Shown in pieces: positions 50,081 to 58,855 of a stretch of DNA of 64,000 nucleotides. Origin of the DNA: Verrucomicrobiota bacterium (GTDB lineage: Bacteria; Verrucomicrobiota; Verrucomicrobiia; Limisphaerales; J093); assembly GCA_027493615.1 (NCBI GenBank), contig JAOSKK010000001.1, positions 239,629-303,628 of the forward strand. Reading direction: 5' to 3'. A model generated the notes under the pieces. That model was not told where the DNA came from and did not search any database. It saw only the letters and a program-made list of their open reading frames with translations. The stretch's first letter is position 1; the number at the start of each line of letters is the position of its first letter. The position numbers and the translations under genes were made by a program.

Positions 50081-51424
50081 TTAAGCGGCCGTAACTGCCT
50101 CTGCCGCGGGGCAGGGGGCTGGTTCGGGGGCCGGGGGTGCAGAGACGGCGTCGCGCGGCGGCAGCTTGGTCTCGACCGGGCTGGCCTGGAGGACGACGTA
50201 CTTCGGCAGGCCACCTTCCATCGGCGGGCGCACCTCGCCTTCGATGAGCGGGGCGGCGTACTCGATGAACTTGTCGGTCACCATGAAGCCGTCCGCCGAA
50301 ATCCAATCGCGCGGGACGAAGTGCTCGACGTTGGCCACCTGGCGGAGGTCCTGGAGCGCGGTGCTCCACTTGTACGGACTCGAGGACTCGCGCACGATTT
50401 TCACCATGTAACCGCTTTGGCCCGACACGGCGGCGCGGACGGCGGATTCCCCGCAGGAAGCGGCCTCGGTCACGTCCATCAGGCTGGCGCAATGCGAGGC
50501 GGCCCGCTGGGCATAGCCGAGCAACACGGTGCGGGTCTTGGTTTTGAGGGTGGCCTCGATGTATTCCTTGAGCTTCCACGCCGCGCCGGCGAGGACGGGG
50601 TGGCCAAAGGCGTCGCGCTTGGTTTTGTCGGCGCCGATTTCCTCGCCCTGCCGGTTCTTGATGCCCTCACCGACCACGATGATGCAGTAGCGATGGGCGT
50701 TGATGACTTCCCGGACCTTGGCCAGGAACAACTCGACGTCGTACTGGACCTCCGGGAAGAGGATGATGTGCGGCGGCGCGGCCGGGTTGCCGCGCTTGGC
50801 CAGGGCCGTGCCCGCGGCGATCCAGCCGGCCGAGCGGCCCATGACTTCGATGATGCAGACGGACCCGTCGTCGGTGGCCATGCTGCCCACGTCCAGGCCC
50901 ACCTCGGCCACCGTGGTGGCGTTGTACTTGATCACCGAACCGTAGCCCGGGCAGTGATCGGTGTGGGGCAGGTCGTTGTCGATGGTCTTGGGGATGCCGA
51001 TGACGCGCATGTCCCAGCCGCGTCGGACGGCTTCCTCGTGGATCTTGAGCGAGGTGTCCTGGGAATCGTTACCGCCGGCGTAGAAGAAATAGCGGATGTT
51101 GTGGGCCTGAAAGACTGCGAACAGGCGGTCCATGTCGCGGGCGGCCTGTTCGGGCTTCTTCTTGAAATCGATCTTGTACCGGCATGTGCCGAGGGCGGCG
51201 GCCGGGGTGTACCGCAGGCCTTCGATGGCGCTGCGTTTCTCCTCCTGCAGGTCGATGAGGTTCTCGTTCAGGATGCCCAGGATGCCGTTCCGGCCGCCGT
51301 AAATCTCCTCGATCAGGTCCGGGTGACGCCCGGCTTCCTCGATCGCCCCGGCAATGCTGGCATTGATGGCGCAGGTCGGGCCCCCGGACTGGGCAATCAG
51401 CATGTTTCCAACGAGTTCAGGCAT
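50081..51424 (-). CDS. 6-phosphofructokinase, pyrophosphate-type
   Basis: An intact 447-residue phosphofructokinase. IAQSGGPTCAINASIAGAI starts the fold; the substrate-binding motifs are AGGNDSQDTS and GIPKTIDNDLPHTDHCPGYG, and MGRSAGWIAAGTALA follows. The Asp in GGNDS and the Lys in PKTIDND are the residues that mark pyrophosphate-dependent enzymes; ATP enzymes have Gly at both. PPi-PFK is reversible and common in this phylum. ATG 51424 is chosen over the upstream frame because the fold begins at once. The C-terminus is a Pro/Ala-rich tail (SAPPAPEPAPCPAAEAV). Confidence 0.92.
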   Translation of the reverse strand: MPELVGNMLIAQSGGPTCAINASIAGAIEEAGRHPDLIEEIYGGRNGILGILNENLIDLQEEKRSAIEGLRYTPAAALGTCRYKIDFKKKPEQAARDMDRLFAVFQAHNIRYFFYAGGNDSQDTSLKIHEEAVRRGWDMRVIGIPKTIDNDLPHTDHCPGYGSVIKYNATTVAEVGLDVGSMATDDGSVCIIEVMGRSAGWIAAGTALAKRGNPAAPPHIILFPEVQYDVELFLAKVREVINAHRYCIIVVGEGIKNRQGEEIGADKTKRDAFGHPVLAGAAWKLKEYIEATLKTKTRTVLLGYAQRAASHCASLMDVTEAASCGESAVRAAVSGQSGYMVKIVRESSSPYKWSTALQDLRQVANVEHFVPRDWISADGFMVTDKFIEYAAPLIEGEVRPPMEGGLPKYVVLQASPVETKLPPRDAVSAPPAPEPAPCPAAEAVTAA

Positions 51425-51578
51425 AAAAGAGTTCTTCTTGCCCGACCGGGCATGATTTGTGGTCGCGACACCTTGCCGCCGGGCAGCGAAAACCGGGGGA
51501 CACTGCCAATCGGCTGGGGCGATGTCAAAGCGGATTTCCCCGCGAACGGCCGGTTGAACGGCCTCGCCGAATCCCACC

Positions 51579-52829
51579 GTGCGCTTCTTGTCCCGCCTTG
51601 CCAGGTCCTGCCTGGCTGGCACTCTCGCCTTCGTGCGCCTTGCCTGCCTTTGCGTCGCTGCCTTCCTGGCCGCCGCTGCCGACGGTCAGTTGGCGGTCGC
51701 CGGTGAACCTCCCGCGGACTTGGTCCAACCCCTGGCAACGTTGCGGCGCGTGGGTCCCGAAGGCCAGGGCCACGCCGAAGCTACCCGCGCGTGGTCGCAG
51801 CTCGCGCATCGTCCCGCCGCCGATCTTCCCGCCCTGCTCGCCGCCATGGACGGGGCCAATCCTCTCGTGCGCAACTGGCTCCGCGCCGCCGTCGATGCGG
51901 TGGCGGATCGGACCCTGGCCAGCGGCGAAAGCCTGCCCCTCGCCGCCCTCGAAGCCTTCCTCCGCGACACGCACCACGACCCGCACGCCCGCTGGCTCGC
52001 TTACGATTGGATCGCCCGGGTGGACGCAGCCCGCGCCCAACGGCTTGTTCCCGGCCTGCTCGACGACCCCAGCAACGCCCTGCGCCGCCTCGCCATTGAA
52101 CAGCGGCAAACCGAGGCCCAGATGCTGCGCACCAACGGCCAACTCGACCAAGCCCGCACCGTGTACCAAACCGCGCTCCGCGCCGCCCGCGATGTGGACC
52201 AGATCGAAGCCCTCGCAACCGCCCTGCGCGAACTCGACGTCCCCGTAGACCTCCGCGACGTCTTCGGCTGGATCACCCGCTGGCAGGTCATCGGTCCCTT
52301 CGACAACACCGGCCTCGCCGGTTTCGATCGACCCTTCCCGCCGGAGAGCGAGCAAAGACTCGACGCCGAGTACGACGGCAAGGCCGGCAAGGTCCGTTGG
52401 CGTGAGTGGATCGTGGCCGATCCTTACGGGAGGCTGGACTTCAACCGTGCCCTCGGGGCGGCCAAGGAAGTGACCGCCTATGCCCTCACGGAGTTCGTGA
52501 CCGATCAGCCACAGCCCGCCGAGATCCGCCTCGGGTGTAAGAACGCCTGGAAGGTCTGGTTCAACGGCCAGTTCCTGTTCGGACGCGACGAGTACCATCG
52601 GGGCGCCGAGATCGATCAGTATCGCCTCCCCGTCACCCTCCAGGCAGGCACGAACTCCCTCCTCGTGAAGGTCTGTCAGAACGAGGAGGTCGAGGACTGG
52701 ACCGTCGAGTGGGAGTTCCAAGTGCGTCTCACCGACCCGCTCGGAACGCCCCTCCGGTCGCCCACGTCTCACGCCGCAGCGCCGAAACCGCCGCCGTCCC
52801 CCAACCCGCAGAGCGAGCCGTCGCCATGA
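51579..52829 (+). CDS. Exported protein with TPR-like and jelly-roll-like segments (unknown function)
   Basis: An intact 416-residue protein. GTG 51579 begins a signal (LAFVRLACLCVAAFLAAAAD). Residues 40-200 are helical, Ala/Leu-rich and HEAT- or TPR-like (LAAMDGANPLVRNWLRAAVD). Residues 225-390 look like a beta domain (WQVIGPFDNTGLAGFDRPFP; GCKNAWKVWFNGQFLFGRDE), as in accessory lectin-like folds. I do not recognise a named family. Its stop overlaps the ATG of the PQQ protein by four bases (ATGA), so the two are probably co-translated. It is divergent from the PPi-PFK gene. Confidence 0.72.
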   Translation: MRFLSRLARSCLAGTLAFVRLACLCVAAFLAAAADGQLAVAGEPPADLVQPLATLRRVGPEGQGHAEATRAWSQLAHRPAADLPALLAAMDGANPLVRNWLRAAVDAVADRTLASGESLPLAALEAFLRDTHHDPHARWLAYDWIARVDAARAQRLVPGLLDDPSNALRRLAIEQRQTEAQMLRTNGQLDQARTVYQTALRAARDVDQIEALATALRELDVPVDLRDVFGWITRWQVIGPFDNTGLAGFDRPFPPESEQRLDAEYDGKAGKVRWREWIVADPYGRLDFNRALGAAKEVTAYALTEFVTDQPQPAEIRLGCKNAWKVWFNGQFLFGRDEYHRGAEIDQYRLPVTLQAGTNSLLVKVCQNEEVEDWTVEWEFQVRLTDPLGTPLRSPTSHAAAPKPPPSPNPQSEPSP

Positions 52830-54067
52830 AACGCCCGGTTTACCTCCTCTCTCTTCTCCTGGTCGCGGGGCGCGCGGCCGCGTGGGGCGCCGACTGGCCC
52901 CAGTTCCGCGGACCGCACGGCAACGGCGCTTCCGACGAAACCGGCTTGGCGTGGCGACTGGACGCGGCGGAGAACCTCGCGTGGCAGGTGGCGTTGCCCG
53001 GTCGCGGGCTTTCCAGCCCGATCGTGATGGGCGATCGGGTGTTCGTGACGGCTGCCAGCGGGCCGCGCCAGGAGGAGCTCCGGGTTCTGTGTCACCGGGT
53101 CGCCGATGGCAAGCTGTTGTGGGAAAGGCGATTCTGGGCCACCGGGCGAACCATGTGCCACCCGAAGACCTGTGTGGCCGCGCCGAGCCCGGCCAGCGAC
53201 GGCGAACGGGTCTATGCCCTGTTCTCTTCCTGCGATCTCGTCTGTCTGGACTTCGACGGCCGGCTCGTCTGGTTGCGCGGTTTGACCCACGATTACCCGA
53301 ATGTCAGCAACAGCCTCGGCATGTCCTCCTCGCTCGTCGCGGACGACGGCGTCGTGGTGGCCCAGGTGGAGACCGACACGGAATCGTACGCGCTTGGCCT
53401 GGACGTGCTCACCGGCGTGAACCGCTGGCGGTTGGACCGGCCGCGTCTGGCCAACTGGACTTCCCCGTCCTGCTGCCCGCCCATGCCGGCCCGCGTCAGG
53501 TCGCTCTGCAATCCGGCCGCGGTGTCGCCGCGGTCGAAGTCCGCACCGGCCGGGCTGTTTGGAACTACGGCGAAGGCGCCTCCACGATTGCTTCGAGTTC
53601 ACCGTCGGGACCGCGCCTGCTCGTGCCATCCTTCGGCCTGACCGCGCTCGAGTTGGACTCCGCCGGGGGACCACCCCGCCAGGCTTGGCGCGCCACGAAT
53701 CTTCGGCCGGCCACGCCGAGTCCGGTTGTCTTGGGCGATCGCGTGTATGTGATCAACGACGCCGGGGTGTTGTCCTGCGGCGACACCGCCAACGGACGTC
53801 GGCTTTGGCAGTTGCGCTTGAAAGGGCCGATCAGCGCCAGTCCTGTGGCGACCGAGGGGCGCCTGGTCGCGATCAACGAGAAGGGCGTGGTGCAGGTGGT
53901 GGACCTTTCCGGGCCGGAGGGGGGAGGTCGTGGCGGAGCGCGATTTGCAGGCAACGATTCTGAGCACACCCGCGGTGGCCGACCGGGCGCTGTATGTGCG
54001 CGGCGACGGCTCGCTCTGGAAGTTCACGGCGGAAAACGCGTTGACGACTCCGCGGGGGCAAGACTAG
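52826..54067 (+). CDS. PQQ-like beta-propeller protein, exported (two frameshifts)
   Basis: About 413 residues with signal peptide RPVYLLSLLLVAGRAAAWG, then WPQFRGPHGNGASDETGLAW, the start of PQQ_2-like repeats. Blades recur as LSSPIVMGDRVFVTA, CHRVADGKLLWERRFW, ASDGERVYALFSS and TPSPVVLGDRVYVINDAG. The frame is broken near 53465 and 53920. No calcium or quinone ligand pattern is clear, so an enzyme role is unproven; many such proteins are outer-membrane assembly or binding factors (BamB-like). It overlaps the upstream gene (ATGA) and ends 15 bases before tRNA-His. Confidence 0.8.
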
Positions 54068-54082
54068 CCTGCCGCCTCGGTC

Positions 54083-54161
54083 GGTGACTGTAGCTCAGCC
54101 TGGTTAGAGCTCCAGATTGTGGATCTGGCTGTCGCGGGTTCAAATCCCGTCAGTCACCCCA
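54083..54161 (+). tRNA. tRNA-His (GTG)
   Basis: Acceptor arms GTGACTG and CAGTCAC pair, with the extra 5' G (54083) opposite C73, a histidine hallmark, and encoded CCA (54159-54161). Anticodon arm CCAGA/TCTGG with loop TTGTGGA gives anticodon GTG. T arm GCGGG/CCCGT with TTCAAAT is normal. Confidence 0.95.
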
Positions 54162-54475
54162 CTCCCTCCCGGCGGCCCTCTCGCGAGTCCGGATCGCAAC
54201 GTTGAGGGCACCAGCTCGTCTTTCCTGGATGTTCGTCGCGGTGCGGGGTCGGGCTGGTTCGCGACGCTGGAGCGAAAGGACCGGGACGTGCCTCCCGTTG
54301 GGCATGGGCTGGACGGGAACCTTGCACCGGCGGGTTCAGGACCCCGGCGCGGGGCGAGCAGGGTGGGGGCGGCCTGGTCAAAAGGAGAACTGCTGAACTC
54401 CTTGGGCGCGAAAGGTCTTTCTTGACAAGCCACAAGGCAGCGCGCAGAATCTTGCCCGCTTAGGAGGACTGGCTA
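54162..54475. other. Intergenic region between tRNA-His and the small ORF
   Basis: About 314 bases with no gene I can support. The short open frames here look random. Its last 54 bases hold the promoter and ribosome site of the small Cys-containing ORF. Confidence 0.5.
54422..54467 (+). promoter_or_regulatory. Sigma-70-like promoter and strong Shine-Dalgarno before a small ORF
   Basis: TTGACA (54422-54427), a 17-base spacer, then CAGAAT (54445-54450). A perfect AGGAGG (54462-54467) is eight bases before the ATG at 54476. This is the best promoter-plus-SD set that I see in the window. Confidence 0.65.
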
Positions 54476-54786
54476 ATGTGTGCCAGCAGGAAAGACTTGA
54501 TCATCACATGCTCGCGCCTCGCGATCGAGGTGGAACTCACGTACACGGAGACGCCCGCGCCTCCGGCCCCGGGGGTTCCCTTCCCCCTGCGCGCACAACC
54601 TTGCTGCACCGGTCAGTATCAGTGCCCGGTCGCCCCCGAGGATGCCTGGGGAGAATGGAACTGGCACCTGTGCCCCCCACCTGCCCCGCGATCTCTGAGC
54701 GTGCGGAGGTTCGCGGGGTCCAGGGGCCGCTTCCCGCCGCCGCTCAACCTGGCGGCCACTCGAGGGAGCGCCCGCCCAGCACGTGA
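54476..54786 (+). CDS. Small Cys-containing protein of unknown function (end uncertain)
   Basis: A short ORF directly after a strong promoter and AGGAGG. It begins MCASRKDLIITCSRLAIEVE and continues with a Pro-rich stretch and a Cys/Trp cluster (PCCTGQYQCPVAPEDAWGEW then NWHLCP). Cysteines are at about residues 2, 12, 43, 44, 50 and 66. The literal frame runs on to 54832. If one C is missing from the six-C run near 54675, as seen elsewhere here, the tail would read CPPTCPAISERAEV and stop at 54786. No signal peptide or known motif. Its 3' end overlaps the minus-strand HIT gene. Could be a small regulatory or metal-binding protein. Confidence 0.45.
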
Positions 54787-55085
54787 CAATGCAGGTGCGG
54801 CACCGACTCGCCGGCGTCGGGGCCGCAGTTGATCACGAGGCGGTAGCCGCCGGCCAGGCCGAGTTGACGGGCGACCTCGGCCGCCTTGAGCATCAGATGA
54901 CCCAGCAGGGCCTGGTCGGCCGCGGTGGCTTCGGACAACCGCGGGATGGGGCGGCGCGGCACCACCAGGACATGCGTCGGGGCCTGGGGATTGAGGTCGC
55001 GGAACGCCACGACGTGCTCGTCTTCGTAGACGATGTTCGCCGGGATTTCCCGGGTGCAGATGCGCTCGAAGATGGTCGGCTTCAT
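54744..55085 (-). CDS. HIT-family nucleotide-binding protein
   Basis: An intact 113-residue Hint-type protein: FERICTREIPANIVYEDEHV, APTHVLVVPRRPIPRLSEA and the histidine triad in ESVPHLHCHVLGG. Hint enzymes hydrolyse AMP-lysine or aminoacyl adenylates. The start ATG at 55085 overlaps the stop of the STAS gene by four bases (ATGA). Confidence 0.93.
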   Translation of the reverse strand: MKPTIFERICTREIPANIVYEDEHVVAFRDLNPQAPTHVLVVPRRPIPRLSEATAADQALLGHLMLKAAEVARQLGLAGGYRLVINCGPDAGESVPHLHCHVLGGRSLEWPPG

Positions 55086-55606
55086 GGAGGGGGGGGCGCG
55101 GTGGAGGCCGGACCTCGCAGGTCTGCCTCGAGGAATTGGATGACGTCGTGAAACTTGGCGGCGTTGGCCGCACAAGCCTCGATCAGGGCGCGGTGGGCCT
55201 CGAGACACACCCGCGTGTTCTCGGCCTTGCTCGCCGCACTGACCGGGAGGGCCTCGAACCGGACGCCGGAGGCATCAGCCTCGGCCAGGTCGAAGCGATC
55301 CAGCACGCCCAGCGTATCGATCTGCCGGCGCACCTGTTCGCCCGCATTGAGCAAACAGACGCGGCCGGTCTCCGGGGCGGCGCGGCGGGCGGCCTTGGTC
55401 ACGAAGAGCAACACGCCGATGAAGGTGCTGTCCACCGAGGGGCAGTCCTTCAAGTCCACCGTGAACTGCTGGTGGCCGGAAGCCAACAGGCGTTCGGTCA
55501 CGCCGCGCAGGTGGTTCGAGACGTCCAGGCTGGGCTTGCCCGTCAACCGCAGGAGGGCTGCGGTCCCAGAACTGGCCAGCAAGAGACGAGGCGGTGAGTT
55601 GGGCAT
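55082..55606 (-). CDS. STAS-domain protein (anti-sigma-antagonist-like)
   Basis: An intact 174-residue protein. The STAS core is RLTGKPSLDVSNHLRGVTER then FTVDLKDCPSVDSTFIGVLL; the Ser-Thr after the Asp is the usual phosphorylation site. The C-terminal 60 residues form an extra helical domain (RVCLEAHRALIEACAANAAK). No serine kinase or phosphatase partner is adjacent. Overlaps the HIT gene by four bases. Confidence 0.82.
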   Translation of the reverse strand: MPNSPPRLLLASSGTAALLRLTGKPSLDVSNHLRGVTERLLASGHQQFTVDLKDCPSVDSTFIGVLLFVTKAARRAAPETGRVCLLNAGEQVRRQIDTLGVLDRFDLAEADASGVRFEALPVSAASKAENTRVCLEAHRALIEACAANAAKFHDVIQFLEADLRGPASTAPPPP

Positions 55607-55748
55607 GTCGGGCTGCGGCCGGCAGCGCGCTCAAGGTGGGCCGCCCGCCGCGCAGCGTCAAGACGTCAAGCCCGGCGCATGAAGAGGCGGGTTGACTTTC
55701 CTGCGGGCTCGTGGCTTGAGTGGGCGGCGAAGCACTCACTGAAAGTCC

Positions 55749-58499
55749 ATGAAGATCAATAAGATTCGTTGTGCTAACAGCCTTCTGGCCGCGGCCTGTC
55801 TGGCCGCCACCACGCAGGCCGCTGTCCTCACGGTTGCCTATTACCGCCTCGGCGAAGCTGATCCGGGCGCGGTCGCGGGTCAGGAGGCCGGTGAGACCAC
55901 GGTGGATTCCGGAGGCAGCGCCAGCCTCACCCGCGTTGGCGGGACCGCCCCGGTGTACTCCGCGGACACGGGGGTCGCCGGCAGCACGCTGGCGGTCCAG
56001 ATGGCGGGTGGCGGCTTTGTGAAGGACACACCGGTCGTGACGCTGACGGACAACTGGGGCATCGAAGCCTGGGTCCTGGCCGATTCGGCCGAGGGGATCA
56101 GTGCTTTGGTCTATAACGGGAACTCGGGCAACAGCGGCATGGGACTCTACAAGTACGGTGGCGGGTTCATCGGGTTGCTGGGTGGGCTGGCCTTCGTGGG
56201 GCAGGGAGCGGCTCCCATCAACCCTGGTGTCTGGACACACCTTGCCATCGTGGTCGCAAACGGCGAGACCACCCTCTATGTGGACGGCACGCCGCTGGCG
56301 ACCGCCGGCGCACCGCGGGCGCCCGCCGGGACCTTCAATGTGGGGATTCGGCCCGACCTGGGCGAAGCCTTCCAGGGCCGGATCGACGAGGTGCGGGTTT
56401 TCAGCTTCGACCCGGATCAGTTTTCAACGGAGGATCTCCTGCTCACGAAAGTGCCTCCCCCGACGCAGCCACCCACCCTGGTGAGCGGCCCAACGGCCAA
56501 TCCGGGCAACCCGGTGATGGCCGGCGATAATGTTACCCTCAGCGTCGTCGCGGCGGGCACGCCCCCGCTCTCCTACCAGTGGCGGAAGAGCGGGTCGGCG
56601 ATCGCTGGCGCCACGACCTCCACGCTCTCGTTCACCCCGGTGACGGTCGGGGATGCGGGTGAGTACAGCGTGGTCGTCACCAGCCCTTACGGGACGGCGA
56701 CCAGTCCCGCGCTCAACCTCGCCGTATTGCCCCCGGGCTCACCGGGCGTGGTGGCGACGGCTTACTATCGCTTGGGTGAAAACGACCCGGGTGCGGCGGC
56801 CGGCCAGGCTGCTGGCCTGACCACCCAGGACGCCGAAGGGGATCGTCATCTCAACCAAGTAGGCACCCCGCCGGTCTACTCGTCGGACACCGGGGTAACC
56901 GGGAGCACCCTCTCGCTGGCGGTCGAGTATGGCGGTTACGTGTTGGAGACACCGCTCATCACCGCCACCGACCATTGGGGGCTCGAGGCCTGGGTCAAGA
57001 CCGACTACACCGAGGAGAACCACTGCCTCGTGTACAACGGCAACTCGTCCAACAGCGGCATGGGAATCTATCAGTTGGGCGACCGCTACGCTGGCCTGGC
57101 CGGCGGCGTCGCGGTTGTGGGGGGTGCCCCGATCACCCCCGGGGTTTGGACGCACCTGGCCATCGTCGTGACCGGCGGCACCACGACCTTTTACGTCAAT
57201 GGCGTTGCCACGGGCACCGGCGGCCGGCCGAACGCGCCCACATCGGAAGGCAGCGGGTTCTTCGTGGGCATGAAGCCGGATTTCGGCGAGCCCTTCTTCG
57301 GTCGGATCGATGAGGTCCGCGCGTTCACGGTTGTGCCCGGTCACTTCTCGGCCGGCGATCTCCTCCTGTCGCGGGTGCCGCCGGATGCGCTGCCGCCCTT
57401 CGTGGTGAGCGGGCCGGCGGCGAGTCCGGGCAACCCGGTCCTGGCGGGAAGCACTGTCACCCTGCGGATTGTGGTGGGTGGCACCGTCCCCCTCGAGTAC
57501 CAGTGGCGCAAAGGCGGCGTGAATCTGCCGGGCGCCACGGCGGACACACTGGTATTAAGCAACGTGACCCCCGCCGACAGCGGGGCGTATGATGTGACCG
57601 TGAAGAACGCCTACGGTTCACTGACCAGCGACAGCCTCAATCTAAGCGTTCTCCCTCCGGGCACTTCCACGGTCAGCACCCTCGCCTACTACCGGCTTGG
57701 TGAAGCGGATGAAGGCGCTGCCGCCGGCAACCCATCCGGCGACACGACCACGGACAGCGCGGGTTTGCAGAACCTGACCCTGGCCGGTTGGGCACCGACA
57801 TACGCCGCGGAGACCGGTGTCACCGGCAGCACGCTGTGCCTGGCCGTGGATGGCGGCGGATACCGCCATGAGAGTCCGCTGTTCGAAGACGCTGACAACT
57901 GGGGCGTCGAGGCCTGGGTGCGGAGCGACACCACGAGCGAGAACCGCTGCATCGTCTACCAGGGCAACTCGGCCAACAGCGGCATGGGCATCTACCAGAT
58001 CGGGGACCGGTACCAGGGGTTGATCGGCGGTGTCGCGTTCGTCGGCGGGACCCCCATCGTCGCCGGCCAGTGGGTGCACCTGGCGCTCGTCACGGAGAAT
58101 GGCGTCACGACCTTCTACGTCAACGGCACCGCCAGCGGCGCGCCGGCCGGACGCCCCAATCCCCCCACCACCGCCGAAAGTGCTTTCAGCCTCGGGCTCA
58201 AGAACGACGGCGTCGAGATGTTCAGCGGCCGCGTGGATGAAGTCCGCGTTTTCCGCGTCCGTTTCCCCGGGCAGTTCGCGCCGGCCGATCTGCTCCTGAC
58301 GCGCGTGCCGCCGAGCGCCGCGCCGCCTTCCCTCACCTTGAGCTGGACGGCGCAAGGCGTGGTGATCACGTGGACCGGCGGTGACCTCCAGCAGGCCGAG
58401 GCGGTGAACGGCCCCTGGACGCCGGTGGCGGGCGCCACCTCGCCTTGGACCGTGACGCCCGCCGGTGCGGGCCGGTTCTTCCGCGCAGTCGTGCCTTAG
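55749..58499 (+). CDS. Triple LamG / double Ig-like exported protein
   Basis: An intact 916-residue protein with a signal peptide (CANSLLAAACLAATTQAAV). Three LamG-type jelly rolls start near residues 26, 333 and 641, each opening with AYYRLGExDxGAxAGxxxG and each holding NSGMGxYxxGxxxxGLxGG and TTFYVNG. Ig-like domains lie between them (PPLSYQWRKSGSAIAGATTS; PLEYQWRKGGVNLPGATADT). From residue 858 an SLTLSWTAQGVVITWTGGDL tail resembles the C-terminal module of many verrucomicrobial surface proteins. A glycan- or protein-binding adhesin is likely. Unlike most large genes here it has no frameshift. Confidence 0.9.
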   Translation: MKINKIRCANSLLAAACLAATTQAAVLTVAYYRLGEADPGAVAGQEAGETTVDSGGSASLTRVGGTAPVYSADTGVAGSTLAVQMAGGGFVKDTPVVTLTDNWGIEAWVLADSAEGISALVYNGNSGNSGMGLYKYGGGFIGLLGGLAFVGQGAAPINPGVWTHLAIVVANGETTLYVDGTPLATAGAPRAPAGTFNVGIRPDLGEAFQGRIDEVRVFSFDPDQFSTEDLLLTKVPPPTQPPTLVSGPTANPGNPVMAGDNVTLSVVAAGTPPLSYQWRKSGSAIAGATTSTLSFTPVTVGDAGEYSVVVTSPYGTATSPALNLAVLPPGSPGVVATAYYRLGENDPGAAAGQAAGLTTQDAEGDRHLNQVGTPPVYSSDTGVTGSTLSLAVEYGGYVLETPLITATDHWGLEAWVKTDYTEENHCLVYNGNSSNSGMGIYQLGDRYAGLAGGVAVVGGAPITPGVWTHLAIVVTGGTTTFYVNGVATGTGGRPNAPTSEGSGFFVGMKPDFGEPFFGRIDEVRAFTVVPGHFSAGDLLLSRVPPDALPPFVVSGPAASPGNPVLAGSTVTLRIVVGGTVPLEYQWRKGGVNLPGATADTLVLSNVTPADSGAYDVTVKNAYGSLTSDSLNLSVLPPGTSTVSTLAYYRLGEADEGAAAGNPSGDTTTDSAGLQNLTLAGWAPTYAAETGVTGSTLCLAVDGGGYRHESPLFEDADNWGVEAWVRSDTTSENRCIVYQGNSANSGMGIYQIGDRYQGLIGGVAFVGGTPIVAGQWVHLALVTENGVTTFYVNGTASGAPAGRPNPPTTAESAFSLGLKNDGVEMFSGRVDEVRVFRVRFPGQFAPADLLLTRVPPSAAPPSLTLSWTAQGVVITWTGGDLQQAEAVNGPWTPVAGATSPWTVTPAGAGRFFRAVVP

Positions 58500-58518
58500 T
58501 CTGGAATCCTCATAAGCG

Positions 58519-58594
58519 CTGTAGGCGCCGACGTCAGGAGGCGGAGTGGGCGTTGCCCCTGACCCGCCACGCCTCCTCACGTCGGCGCCTACAG
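58519..58594. repeat. Palindromic hairpin repeat, family 2 (near-perfect)
   Basis: CTGTAGGCGCCGACGTCAGG then AGGCG on the left pairs with CGCCTCCTCACGTCGGCGCC then TACAG on the right, 25 bases each with one mismatch, around a 26-base loop. It is 20 bases after the LamG gene stop and could terminate it. Confidence 0.85.
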
Positions 58595-58650
58595 CCTGGG
58601 CGCATGCACGAACTCCTCGACGCGGGCCGCGCACGGCGTAAGTTCTCGCC

Positions 58651-58855
58651 GTGCCTAAAAAAAAAACGGATCGAGCAGGTGTACCAACGCTTGCAGTCCG
58701 TGCGCGGCCTGAGCGTCGACGAAAAGTGGCTGTTCGCCCGGTCGCTGAGCGCGACGCCGGACGAGCGCTGGCGGATGCACGAGAACTTTCTCCGCTCGCA
58801 CGGCTTGTACACGCGCTCCGCGAGGCGGGCCTACGGTTTCAAGTCGTCGGCATGA
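58651..58855 (+). CDS. Small unknown protein upstream of a nucleotidyltransferase (frameshift at poly-A)
   Basis: From GTG 58651 a run of ten As (58657-58666) changes the frame. After it comes KRIEQVYQRLQSVRGLSVDE and KWLFARSLSATPDERWRMHE, ending AYGFKSSA. The sequence looks like a real, helical, charged protein of about 66 residues. Family not recognised. It overlaps the next gene, which suggests a coupled pair such as toxin-antitoxin, but this is inference. Confidence 0.5.

Noticed and set aside
54140..54435. Several overlapping short ORFs after tRNA-His, and a possible integration site at the tRNA
   Set aside because: The ORFs lack ribosome sites and motifs on both strands. No tRNA 3' fragment repeat or integrase gene is seen.
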